Origin: Pedobacter sp. BS3
Lineage (GTDB): Bacteria > Bacteroidota > Bacteroidia > Sphingobacteriales > Sphingobacteriaceae
Direction of reading: 5' to 3'
Assembly (NCBI RefSeq): GCF_008274585.1
Contig: NZ_VTRT01000001.1
Coordinates: 744,001 to 808,000 of the forward strand
Length of the DNA: 64,000 nt
Position 1 is the stretch's first letter, and each line of letters begins with the position of its first letter. The notes beneath the pieces are model-generated. The model saw only the letters and a program-made list of their open reading frames with translations, was not told the DNA's origin and made no database searches. Of this stretch, positions 18,359-26,806 are shown in pieces. The translations under genes and the position numbers were made by a program.

Positions 18359-20041
18359 ATGAAAACACGTTTCCTGATATCCCGGTTTAAAAAGCCCGCA
18401 TACAAAGTGATGGTATGCATGGCTTCCCTTGTGGCTGTATCGGCTTTGTCATCCTGCAAAAAATGGCTGGAAGAAAAGCCCTATTCCCTGTATTCAACCA
18501 ATACCTATTTCACTTCGGTGGATGAAGCTACCAAAGCCGTGTTGGGGGTATATGAGGCCATGTCTAACCTGAACACCTACGGTTTTTACATGTCGTTGGT
18601 GTACGATATTGATTCGGACATTGCCCAAATGGACGGTTCGGGCCTGAGTAACGATAACCGTACCATTGCGCACTACAATGTTACCCCTAACCACAGTTAT
18701 ATCTTAGCTTCGTGGAAGCTGCTTTACCAGGGTATTGACCGGGCCAACCTGGTGATACAAAAAATACCCGAAATGGCTCTGTACCAAAACGGCAGCGACA
18801 GTCAGAAAACAGAGTTGAAACGCCTGCTGGGCGAAGCACAGTTTTTAAGAGGCCTGTATTATTTTGACCTGGTTCGTTTGTTTGGCGATGTGCCTTTCAA
18901 GCTGAAATTTACCGAAGCCACAGATGATATGCAGCCTGCCCGTACAGACCGTGAAGAGATCTATGATCAGATCATTACCGATATGAAAGCTGCCGAAGAA
19001 GTTGTGCCCTGGGCATCAGCCAAAGCAACAGACGAGCGTGTAAGCAAGGGAGCAGTGAAAGGCATCCTGGCACGGGTTTACCTGTTCAGGGGCGGTTATT
19101 CATTACGGCAAAACGGAACCATGCAACGTCCGGCCAATTATAAGGATTATTACGCCGCGGCATTGCAGGAGACCAAGGAAATTATGCAATCCGGCGAGCA
19201 TGCCCTGAATACAAGCTACGAAAATATCTTCCGCAATTATTGCAACCTTACCCTTGAGCCAAAAGAAAGCATGTTCGAGGTAGCCTTATACAACACTACC
19301 GGAGCCAACGCAAACAGCGGTTATATCGGCACCTGGAACAGCCCGATTTGCGATGCGGCCTCATCTTACGGTCGTGCAAACTCGTTTTACAAAGTTATTC
19401 CGCTGTTTCAGAAAAGCTATGCCAAAGGCGATCTGCGGAAAGATGTAGCCGTCGCGGCATTCCAGATAACCGCAACCAATACTATATCAGCTTTTGATAC
19501 CACCAAATCAAATTCCAACGATGCCAAGTGGGCGCCGGGAAAATGGCGCCGGAACTGGCAGGGAACATCCTATAAAGATCAAAATAATACCGACATTAAC
19601 TGGGTGCTGCTGCGTTATGCCGATGTGCTGCTGATGCGTGCCGAAGCCGAAAATGAAGTGAACGATGGCCCTAACAGCGATGCCTATAATGCCATTAATA
19701 TGGTTCGGCGGAGAGGTTTTGGCAAAGATATCAATACTGTTGATCCAACCGTAGATTTACCCGGCGGTTTAAATAAAGAAGATTTTCTGGCACGTGTACA
19801 GAAAGAACGTGCTTATGAATTATGTTTTGAAGGCTGGCGCCGTATGGATCTCATCCGGTGGAATATCCTGGGTTCAACGTTACGGGCTACAGAAGCGGCA
19901 GTGAAGAAGTATCGCAGTAATTTTCCGTACGTTGCCGGAACCTACTTTGTGGATAACAAACATGAGCTGTACCCCATCCCGCAAAAAGAACGTGACCTGG
20001 ATCCTAATCTGACTCAAAATCCCGGTTATGATGGTCAGTAA
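18359..20041 (+). CDS. susD: SusD-like surface glycan-binding lipoprotein (RagB/SusD family)
   Basis: A 560-residue protein whose N-terminus ends in a lipobox (VAVSALSSC). The cluster KKWLEEKPYSLYSTNTYF is typical of mature SusD N-termini. TPR-like helices with EAQFLRGLYYFDLVRLFGDVP and the C-terminal signature ERAYELCFEGWRRMDLIRW ... YPIPQKERDLDPNLTQNPGY identify the family. It forms the lid over the SusC barrel and binds the glycan. The last 14 nt overlap the start of the second PL12 gene, so translation of the two is probably coupled. A start at the Met before VCMASL is possible and would shorten the leader. No separate surface glycan-binding protein gene follows, unlike the B. thetaiotaomicron locus. 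Confidence 0.94.
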   Translation: MKTRFLISRFKKPAYKVMVCMASLVAVSALSSCKKWLEEKPYSLYSTNTYFTSVDEATKAVLGVYEAMSNLNTYGFYMSLVYDIDSDIAQMDGSGLSNDNRTIAHYNVTPNHSYILASWKLLYQGIDRANLVIQKIPEMALYQNGSDSQKTELKRLLGEAQFLRGLYYFDLVRLFGDVPFKLKFTEATDDMQPARTDREEIYDQIITDMKAAEEVVPWASAKATDERVSKGAVKGILARVYLFRGGYSLRQNGTMQRPANYKDYYAAALQETKEIMQSGEHALNTSYENIFRNYCNLTLEPKESMFEVALYNTTGANANSGYIGTWNSPICDAASSYGRANSFYKVIPLFQKSYAKGDLRKDVAVAAFQITATNTISAFDTTKSNSNDAKWAPGKWRRNWQGTSYKDQNNTDINWVLLRYADVLLMRAEAENEVNDGPNSDAYNAINMVRRRGFGKDINTVDPTVDLPGGLNKEDFLARVQKERAYELCFEGWRRMDLIRWNILGSTLRATEAAVKKYRSNFPYVAGTYFVDNKHELYPIPQKERDLDPNLTQNPGYDGQ

Positions 20042-21998
20042 AGCCGTTCATCACGTTATTATACTGATTGGTTTGTTTTCGTATGTACAAGCACTGGCGC
20101 AAACCAACAACAAAACCATTTTACTCTCCAGGCTCGACCTCTCCAGACCGGGCCTGGAGCAGGTAAACTCCTATTACCTTGCCGGCGATACCAATAATGC
20201 GGCCAATGCGCTTTTGAATTACTACCGTAATAGAACTACAGTTAAGCATCCCGATGTTGACCTTACCGGAGTGACCTTTCCCACTGGGGCTGCAGTGAGC
20301 GCCTCTGATTTGCAAAAAGCGAACGATGCGTTAACCCATCATTTTTTTGTGCACGATGGCTATGAATCGTATTTCTACGGCGATGATATTAACTGGCAAT
20401 ACTGGCCGGTTCATGATAATGAATTGCGCTGGCAATTGCACCGCATGCCCTGGTGGATGCCTATGGCTGTTACCTATGCCAGCACCGGCGATGAACGTTA
20501 TGCTGTAGAATGGATGGCCGAATATGTTGACTGGATAAAGAAAAATCCGCTGGGCCTTTCGGCAGATAACGACCGTTTTGCCTGGCGTCCGCTGGAGGTA
20601 AGCGAACGGCTTGAAAGCCAAAGCAGCCTGATACAGTATTTCATTAAGTCGCCTAATTTTACGCCGGAGTTCCTGGTGGCATTTTTAAATAATTATTATG
20701 ACCACGCTGAGTATCTGATACGGAATTATACCGATGAAGGTAATCACCTGCTGTTTGAAGCGCAACGCATGATTTATGCCGGTACGTTTTTCCCTGAATT
20801 TAAAAACGCTGATACCTGGCGGCAAAGCGGTATAGATACGCTCAACAATCAAATAAACATCCAGGTATATCCCGATGGTTTGCAAAACGAATTATCGTTC
20901 AATTACCATATTGCCTGCATCAACATTTTCTACGAAGCGCTTAAAATGCTCAAAATAAACGGCATTGAAGGCCAGTTTCCGGCCAGCTATGCCCAAACCG
21001 TAGAAAAAATGATACTGGCAGAAATTAACTTTTCTTATCCCGATTATACCTATCCCATGTTCAGCGATGCGCAGTTGGTTAAGAAATCGGGAATATTAAA
21101 GCAATATAAACGTTGGGCAGACCTGTTTCCGGATAATCCGGTAATACAATACTTTGCCAGCGACGGGCAGACCGGTTCCCTGCCAACCTACACCTCTTCC
21201 CGGCTTGAAAATTCGGGTATTTACACGTTCAGGAGCGGCTGGGATATGCAATCTACCGTGATGGTGTTAAAAGCAAGTCCGCCGGGAAAATGGCACAGCC
21301 AACCCGATAACGGAACCTTTGAGCTATGGGTAAAAGGACGGAACTTTATGCCCGATTCAGGCCCCTTTATTTACGAAGGCGATGCAACTGTAAATGCCGA
21401 ACGCGACTGGTTTAAGCAAACCCGTGTACACAATACATTAACCCTTAACAATCAGAATATCACGGTAAACGCCAACTGTCTGCAATGGTCGGCATCGCCA
21501 ACGCTGGATATGCTGGTGTATGAAAATCCCAGCTATACCAACCTCACGCACCGGCGCTCGGTATACTTCGTCAATAAAACCTTTTTTGTAATTGTCGACG
21601 AAGCCATAGGCAGCGCCACCGGCAAAGTAGCGCTGCATTATGAATTTAAGGAAGGAAACGTTATTGCCGACCAATGTTCCATGTCGGTAACCACTACCAA
21701 TTCCGATAAAAATAATATCACCCTGAAATGCTTTGCGCCAGAAAATTCGGCTATGGAGCTTGAAGATGGTTATGTATCGTATTCATACAATACTAAAGTT
21801 GCCCGGCCGGCCTATGCAATCGGGCTGAACAAATCCGATAACTCAACGCTGCGTTTTCTTACCGTGATTTATCCCTATTCACAAACTATGGTTCCGCCTG
21901 TAATTGAAGGCCGCATAACCAGCGCATCGGCAAAAAAGCTGACTGCTAAGATCACCATAGACGGGCAGGATTATACCATTGGCTATGATTTACCTTAA
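20028..21998 (+). CDS. Second heparinase III-type lyase (PL12)
   Basis: A 656-residue enzyme with signal peptide ending YVQALAQ. It has the same order of motifs as the lyase at 8664-10652: DDINWQYWPVHDNELRWQLH, KKNPLGLSADNDRFAWRPLE, EGNHLLFEAQRMIYAG (Asn239), LSFNYHIACI (Tyr293) and KWHSQPDNGTFELWVKGRNF (His423). All three catalytic residues are kept. The two copies differ along their length, so they are old paralogs, perhaps with different sulfation preference or cell location. The gene overlaps susD by 14 nt and is followed 4 nt later by the 6-O-sulfatase, so it sits inside a tightly packed operon. Confidence 0.93.
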   Translation: MMVSKAVHHVIILIGLFSYVQALAQTNNKTILLSRLDLSRPGLEQVNSYYLAGDTNNAANALLNYYRNRTTVKHPDVDLTGVTFPTGAAVSASDLQKANDALTHHFFVHDGYESYFYGDDINWQYWPVHDNELRWQLHRMPWWMPMAVTYASTGDERYAVEWMAEYVDWIKKNPLGLSADNDRFAWRPLEVSERLESQSSLIQYFIKSPNFTPEFLVAFLNNYYDHAEYLIRNYTDEGNHLLFEAQRMIYAGTFFPEFKNADTWRQSGIDTLNNQINIQVYPDGLQNELSFNYHIACINIFYEALKMLKINGIEGQFPASYAQTVEKMILAEINFSYPDYTYPMFSDAQLVKKSGILKQYKRWADLFPDNPVIQYFASDGQTGSLPTYTSSRLENSGIYTFRSGWDMQSTVMVLKASPPGKWHSQPDNGTFELWVKGRNFMPDSGPFIYEGDATVNAERDWFKQTRVHNTLTLNNQNITVNANCLQWSASPTLDMLVYENPSYTNLTHRRSVYFVNKTFFVIVDEAIGSATGKVALHYEFKEGNVIADQCSMSVTTTNSDKNNITLKCFAPENSAMELEDGYVSYSYNTKVARPAYAIGLNKSDNSTLRFLTVIYPYSQTMVPPVIEGRITSASAKKLTAKITIDGQDYTIGYDLP

Positions 21999-22002
21999 TA
22001 CA

Positions 22003-23658
22003 ATGAGAGTGAAGTTTATCACCTATATCTTTTGTTTGTTTGCCGCCGGGTTTTTAGTAGCGTCATGCGGGAATCCTAAATCCGGCAGGAGCGCAGAAAA
22101 TACAGCTGCAAAACGGCCAAATATTGTGTTCATCATGACTGATGACCATACTATACAGGCCATGAGCTGTTACGGAAGCAAGCTGGTTAAAACGCCAAAC
22201 CTCGACCGTATTGCCAAAGAAGGCATGTTGTTTGAAAATTGCTTTGTTACTAATGCCGTGTGCGGGCCGTCACGGGCAACCATCCTTACCGGGAAATACA
22301 GTCACCTGAATGGGTTGACCGATAATTCAAAAGTGTTTGACAGCACACAGGTTATCTACCCGCAGCTGTTAAAAAAGGCCGGATATCAAACCGCTATGAT
22401 CGGCAAATGGCACTTGGGCTCGCTGCCTGTGGGATTTGATTATTACAGCATATTGCCCAACCAGGGCGAATATTACCAGCCCGAATTTATAGAGAACGGG
22501 CGCAAAATAACTGAGAAAGGTTACGTAACGGATGTAATAACTGATAAGGCCATTAATTTTCTTGACCATCGCGATCACGATAAACCGTTCCTGCTGATCT
22601 ATCAGCATAAAGCGCCGCATCGCGATTGGTTGCCAGCCACGCGGCATCTCGGAATGTTTGATAACGTGACATTTCCCGAGCCATCGAACCTGTTAGATGA
22701 TTTCAGCCATCGCGGGCGGGCGGCCAAAGAGCAGATGATGAACATTTCCACCAATATGTGGGATGCCTGGGATTTGAAGCTCGAATCATCAGAAGAACTG
22801 GATTCGATGGCTAAGATTGCTGGTAAAGTTCATTTCAAAGATGCTAAAAGTGATGATTACCGGCAGGCTAACGATAAATCGCTGGATAAATACCGTTTTT
22901 TCCAGGTATATAACCGGATGACACCCGAACAAAAGGCAGCCTGGAATAAAGTGTACGATAAGCGGGTAGCCGAGTTTAAAAGGCTGAACCTGAAGGGAGC
23001 CGACCTGGTGCGCTGGAAATACCAGCAGTACATGCGTGATTACCTGGCTTGCGTGGTTGCTGTCGACGAAAATGTAGGCCGGCTGATGGATTACCTCAAA
23101 AAAATCGGTGAACTGGATAATACCATCATCGTGTACACCTCAGACCAGGGTTTTTACCTCGGCGAACACGGCTGGTTTGATAAACGTTTTATGTACGATG
23201 AATCATTCCGCACGCCACTATTGGTGAGATATCCGCTAGCTGTTAAAGCCGGATCGGTTAGCAAAGCCTTTGCCATGAACCTTGATTTTGCCCCTACCTT
23301 GCTGGATTATGCCGGCGTAAGCATACCGGCAGATATGCAGGGCGAATCGTTAAGACCTATCTTAGATAACGAAGGCAAAGCGCCCGAAAACTGGCGTAAA
23401 GCCGTTTATTACCACTATTATGAATTTCCGGGCTGGCACATGGTAAAACGTCATTACGGTATACGCACAGACCGTTACAAGCTCATTCATTTTTATAATG
23501 ATATTGATGAATGGGAGTTATACGATTTGCAGAAAGACCCGCACGAGATGTATAATCAGTATAACAGTCCGGCATACAAGGAAATTATTAAACAGCTTAA
23601 AGAGCAGCTAACACAGTTACAAGTTAAATATAAAGACACCAATCCAACAGAAAAGTAA
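22003..23658 (+). CDS. Predicted N-acetylglucosamine-6-O-sulfatase (S1 sulfatase), lipoprotein
   Basis: A 551-residue sulfatase with lipobox (GFLVASC). The metal-binding start is PNIVFIMTDDHTIQAMSCYG. The active-site motif is CGPSRATILTG (Cys87), to be converted to formylglycine by a maturation enzyme not in this window. KWHLGSLPVGFDYYSILPNQ, HKAPHRDWLPATRHLG and YTSDQGFYLGEHGWFDKRFM closely follow, as I recall them, the heparan sulfate 6-O-sulfatase BT4656 (subfamily S1_11). It would strip the 6-sulfate from glucosamine at the non-reducing end after lyase and GH88 action. The ATG at 22003 was chosen over an upstream TTG because it opens the lipoprotein signal and lies 4 nt past the PL12 stop. 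Confidence 0.88.
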   Translation: MRVKFITYIFCLFAAGFLVASCGNPKSGRSAENTAAKRPNIVFIMTDDHTIQAMSCYGSKLVKTPNLDRIAKEGMLFENCFVTNAVCGPSRATILTGKYSHLNGLTDNSKVFDSTQVIYPQLLKKAGYQTAMIGKWHLGSLPVGFDYYSILPNQGEYYQPEFIENGRKITEKGYVTDVITDKAINFLDHRDHDKPFLLIYQHKAPHRDWLPATRHLGMFDNVTFPEPSNLLDDFSHRGRAAKEQMMNISTNMWDAWDLKLESSEELDSMAKIAGKVHFKDAKSDDYRQANDKSLDKYRFFQVYNRMTPEQKAAWNKVYDKRVAEFKRLNLKGADLVRWKYQQYMRDYLACVVAVDENVGRLMDYLKKIGELDNTIIVYTSDQGFYLGEHGWFDKRFMYDESFRTPLLVRYPLAVKAGSVSKAFAMNLDFAPTLLDYAGVSIPADMQGESLRPILDNEGKAPENWRKAVYYHYYEFPGWHMVKRHYGIRTDRYKLIHFYNDIDEWELYDLQKDPHEMYNQYNSPAYKEIIKQLKEQLTQLQVKYKDTNPTEK

Positions 23659-23667
23659 AACAATAAG

Positions 23668-25182
23668 ATGATGAATTTCAGGCACCATTACTATACAGGT
23701 TTCATTGCTACATGGATAGCATGCCTGTTCTGTTTAAATTCCTGTACACAGAAAAAAGAAGAAGCGAAGCGGCCAAACTTCTTATTAATCATGTCAGACA
23801 ATCAGTTTTATGAACATGCCGGTTGTTATGGCGATAATGTGGTACGAACACCCAATACGGATAGCATTGCGAAAATGGGTGTAAGGTTTACCAATGCGTT
23901 CTGTAACTCGCCCTCCTGCACGCCTGCTCGGGGAGCCATGTTAACCGGGCAGGATATCTGGCGGCTTGAAGAAGGCGCTAACTTATGGGGAATACTGCCG
24001 ACTAAGTTTAAGGTATATCCTGATATGCTTGAAGAATCCGGTTACAAAATCGGTTTCCAGGGAAAAGGCTGGGGGCCTGGCAGCTTTAAGGCGAATGGCC
24101 GGAAACGCAATCCGGCAGGAAATGAGTATAAAAGCTTTGCTGATTTTATGAAAGAACGCAAAGAAGGTCAGCCGTGGAGCTATTGGCTGAGCAGCGTAGA
24201 ACCGGCCCGTCCGTATGCGGTAGGTTCCGGAAAAGCTGCGGGCTTAGACCCCGCTAAGGTAGTTGTGCCTGCCTATCTGCCCGATAATAAAGAGGTGCGT
24301 AATGATATCTGCGATTATTACGCCGCTATTGAAACGTTCGACCGCCAGATTGGACAGGCTATGCAGCTACTGAAAGAAAGTGGCGATCTGGAAAATACCG
24401 TAATTGTGGTATGCAGTGATAACGGCTGGCAAATGCCCCGTGGGTTGGCTAATTTGTATGATTTCGGAACACATATTCCGCTGATTATTGCATGGCCGGG
24501 TAAGTTCAAACAAGATGAAATTGCCGATAACCTGGTAACGCTAAACGATTTGGCACCAACATTCCTGGAATTGGCAAACCTTAAAATTCCGGCAGATATG
24601 ACCGCTAAGAGCTTATTGTCAATCCTGGAAAAAGGTAAAACCGAAACGAACTCACGGGATTATGTGGTAATGGGTCGTGAGCGTCATGCTTTTGTGCGGC
24701 AGCACGGATTGAGCTATCCCGGAAGAGCGATACGCACCAAAGATTTTCTGTACATACGTAATTATGAGCCAAGTCGCTGGCCTGCCGGCGATCCACCCCT
24801 GTATGGCGATGTAGACCCCTATATGTTAAGCTTTGCGGGCCCGACAAAAATGTATATGCTCGAAAATCAAAACAATCCAAAGGTTAAGCCTACCTTCGAC
24901 CTGGCATTTGCGAAAAGGCCCGCCGAAGAATTGTTTGATGTGAACAAAGACCCGGATGAGCTGACCAACCTGGCTACCAACCCGGCATATAAGAAAGTTA
25001 AAGAACAATTATCCGCGGAACTGGATGCTTATCTTAAAAAGACCGGCGACCCAAGAGAAGTAGGCGGAAAAATAATCTGGGATAATACCGCATATTTTAG
25101 CGAAATTGACAAAACACCGCGTCCGAGTGCCGAAGCACAAAAGCTGCTGCACCTGGATTCGGTATATAATTATTTGAAGTAA
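23668..25182 (+). CDS. Predicted heparan N-sulfatase (N-sulfoglucosamine sulfohydrolase-like, S1), lipoprotein
   Basis: A 504-residue sulfatase with lipobox LFCLNSC. The metal site reads PNFLLIMSDNQFYEHAGCYG and the active-site motif is CTPARGAMLTG (Cys84). The segment GQDIWRLEEGANLWGILP is unlike the 6-O-sulfatase and fits sulfamidases (S1_8), where the LxGL/LWG region faces the N-sulfate. VVCSDNGWQMPRGLANLYDFGTHIPLII holds the second metal-binding Asp-Asn. N-sulfatases act on glucosamine-N-sulfate after removal of the 6-sulfate. It starts 9 nt after the previous gene. Assignment as N-sulfatase rests on context and partial motif recall; another glucosamine sulfatase is possible. Confidence 0.75.
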   Translation: MMNFRHHYYTGFIATWIACLFCLNSCTQKKEEAKRPNFLLIMSDNQFYEHAGCYGDNVVRTPNTDSIAKMGVRFTNAFCNSPSCTPARGAMLTGQDIWRLEEGANLWGILPTKFKVYPDMLEESGYKIGFQGKGWGPGSFKANGRKRNPAGNEYKSFADFMKERKEGQPWSYWLSSVEPARPYAVGSGKAAGLDPAKVVVPAYLPDNKEVRNDICDYYAAIETFDRQIGQAMQLLKESGDLENTVIVVCSDNGWQMPRGLANLYDFGTHIPLIIAWPGKFKQDEIADNLVTLNDLAPTFLELANLKIPADMTAKSLLSILEKGKTETNSRDYVVMGRERHAFVRQHGLSYPGRAIRTKDFLYIRNYEPSRWPAGDPPLYGDVDPYMLSFAGPTKMYMLENQNNPKVKPTFDLAFAKRPAEELFDVNKDPDELTNLATNPAYKKVKEQLSAELDAYLKKTGDPREVGGKIIWDNTAYFSEIDKTPRPSAEAQKLLHLDSVYNYLK

Positions 25183-25209
25183 GGGTATTGGTAATCAGGC
25201 TTATGTAGG

Positions 25210-25320
25210 CCGGATTTTAAATCCGGTATTAGCAGGGTCAGGATTGCAAATCCTGACCAGCCAACGCCGCTCATCGGGATTTGCAATCCCGATGGACATA
25301 ACCCCGGATTTGTAATCCGG
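25210..25320. repeat. Cluster of four triplet-loop palindromes inside the sulfatase operon
   Basis: Palindromes at 25210-25226 (CCGGATT-TTA), 25236-25258 (GGTCAGGATT-GCA), 25272-25294 (CATCGGGATT-TGC) and 25304-25320 (CCGGATT-TGT), each with perfect arms ending ATT/AAT around a 3-nt loop. It fills almost all of the 178-bp gap between the N-sulfatase and the next sulfatase. Same family as the cluster at 8232-8359. Confidence 0.85.
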
Positions 25321-25360
25321 CTAAAGTGGGCTCAACAGATGATTGAAAAAATTAACAGTG

Positions 25361-26740
25361 ATGGGAAAAATGATTTTTAGGATGAACGCTGTCCTTGCAG
25401 TATGGGTTATGCTGAACCCGGCTTTAGCCTTAGCGCAAGCTGCCGTTAAATCTTCAAAGCCAAACATCCTGCTCATCATGACCGACCAGCAAACAGCCGA
25501 TGCCATGAGCTGTGCCGGCAATACCGACTTGCATACGCCCGCAATGGATATGCTGGCGGCAAACGGAGTGCGTTTTGTTCGTGCTTATGCGGCCCAGCCT
25601 TTGTGTACACCATCTCGTACCTCCATTTTCAGTGGTAAAATGCCCCATGAAACCGGCTTTACAGTCAATGCCTCTAAAAACGACCAATTGCCGGATTCAC
25701 TGTTAATGATGGGCAAGATATTCGCCAGTGCCGGTTATAAAACCGGGTACGTAGGCAAATGGCATTTGCCCTTACCGGTTACCAAAAAGCAGCAGCACGG
25801 TTTTGAATACATCGAAAATACCGGTATGGGCGATTATACGGATGCGGCTACTCCCGCTTTCTGTGCAGACTTTATTAAGAAGAACAAGGACAACCCGTTT
25901 CTACTGGTAGCCTCTTTTCTTAACCCTCATGATATTTGCGAATGGGCACGAAAGGATAATTTGAAAATGGATTTATTACCGGCAGTGCCCGATTCTTCTT
26001 TCTGGCCGAAGCTACCGGCTAACTGGCGTAAACCGGCTAACGAGCCGCCGGTAATACGTGAGCAGCAGCATAGTAATTACCGTACCTATCCGTCCTTAAA
26101 CTGGAATGAGTCGCAATGGCGCCAGTACCGCTGGGCTTACAACCGTTTGGTAGAAAAGGTAGATAATTACATCGCTATGGTGCTGGCATCACTCAAAAAG
26201 TACCAGGTTGAGAATAATACCATCGTCATCTTTACCAGCGACCATGGCGACGGTTATGCCGAACATCAGTGGAACCAGAAACAGGTATTGTACGAAGAAT
26301 CGGCAAAAGTGCCGTTCATCGTATCAAAAATCGGTGTATGGAAATCGCGAACCGACAGTAGTTTGGTCTGCAACGGCATTGATATGATACCAACCATGTG
26401 CGGTTTTGCGGGTATTGCAGTTCCTAAAGGTTTAAACGGCATGAACGTAAAAACACGTATTGACAACCCGGAATCCGCATGGCGGGATACACTGGTAACT
26501 GAAACAGAATTTGCCGATAACGATAAATCGCTGGGTATTAAAGGCCGGGCCGTTTTCACGAGCCATTTTAAATACATTGTTTACAATAAAGGCGAATTAC
26601 GTGAGCAACTGTTCAACCTGGCTGCTGACCCGGGCGAAATGAATAACCTGGCGGTACAAAAAGCTTATACCGCTAAGCTGAAAATATTCAGAGATTATTT
26701 AAAGCAGTGGTGCAGGCAGCATCATGATACGTTTTATTAA
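25361..26740 (+). CDS. Sulfatase (S1), probable uronate 2-O-sulfatase
   Basis: A 459-residue protein with signal peptide MGKMIFRMNAVLAVWVMLNP-ALALAQ. The metal site is PNILLIMTDQQTADAMSC; the active-site motif is CTPSRTSIFSG with Cys82. Other marks: KTGYVGKWHLPLP, SFLNPHDICEWA and FTSDHGDGYAEHQWNQKQ. Length and the number of the active Cys agree with what I recall of the P. heparinus heparin 2-O-sulfatase. Pathway logic also asks for this enzyme, since the other two sulfatases act on glucosamine and GH88 is blocked by 2-sulfate in related systems. Other S1 specificities cannot be excluded. The ATG at 25361 was chosen; a TTG six codons upstream is weaker. Confidence 0.75.
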   Translation: MGKMIFRMNAVLAVWVMLNPALALAQAAVKSSKPNILLIMTDQQTADAMSCAGNTDLHTPAMDMLAANGVRFVRAYAAQPLCTPSRTSIFSGKMPHETGFTVNASKNDQLPDSLLMMGKIFASAGYKTGYVGKWHLPLPVTKKQQHGFEYIENTGMGDYTDAATPAFCADFIKKNKDNPFLLVASFLNPHDICEWARKDNLKMDLLPAVPDSSFWPKLPANWRKPANEPPVIREQQHSNYRTYPSLNWNESQWRQYRWAYNRLVEKVDNYIAMVLASLKKYQVENNTIVIFTSDHGDGYAEHQWNQKQVLYEESAKVPFIVSKIGVWKSRTDSSLVCNGIDMIPTMCGFAGIAVPKGLNGMNVKTRIDNPESAWRDTLVTETEFADNDKSLGIKGRAVFTSHFKYIVYNKGELREQLFNLAADPGEMNNLAVQKAYTAKLKIFRDYLKQWCRQHHDTFY

Positions 26741-26806
26741 GTCAAAATTAAAAAAGTCAAAAGCCCATACCAATCAGTGTAATGTTTAAGAAATTATCCT
26801 ACTGAA

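Noticed and set aside
26741-26806. Third copy of the operator block upstream of the second PL15-like gene
   Set aside because: AATCAG and TTTAAG occur, but spacing and the TTCCTG part do not match the two good copies.
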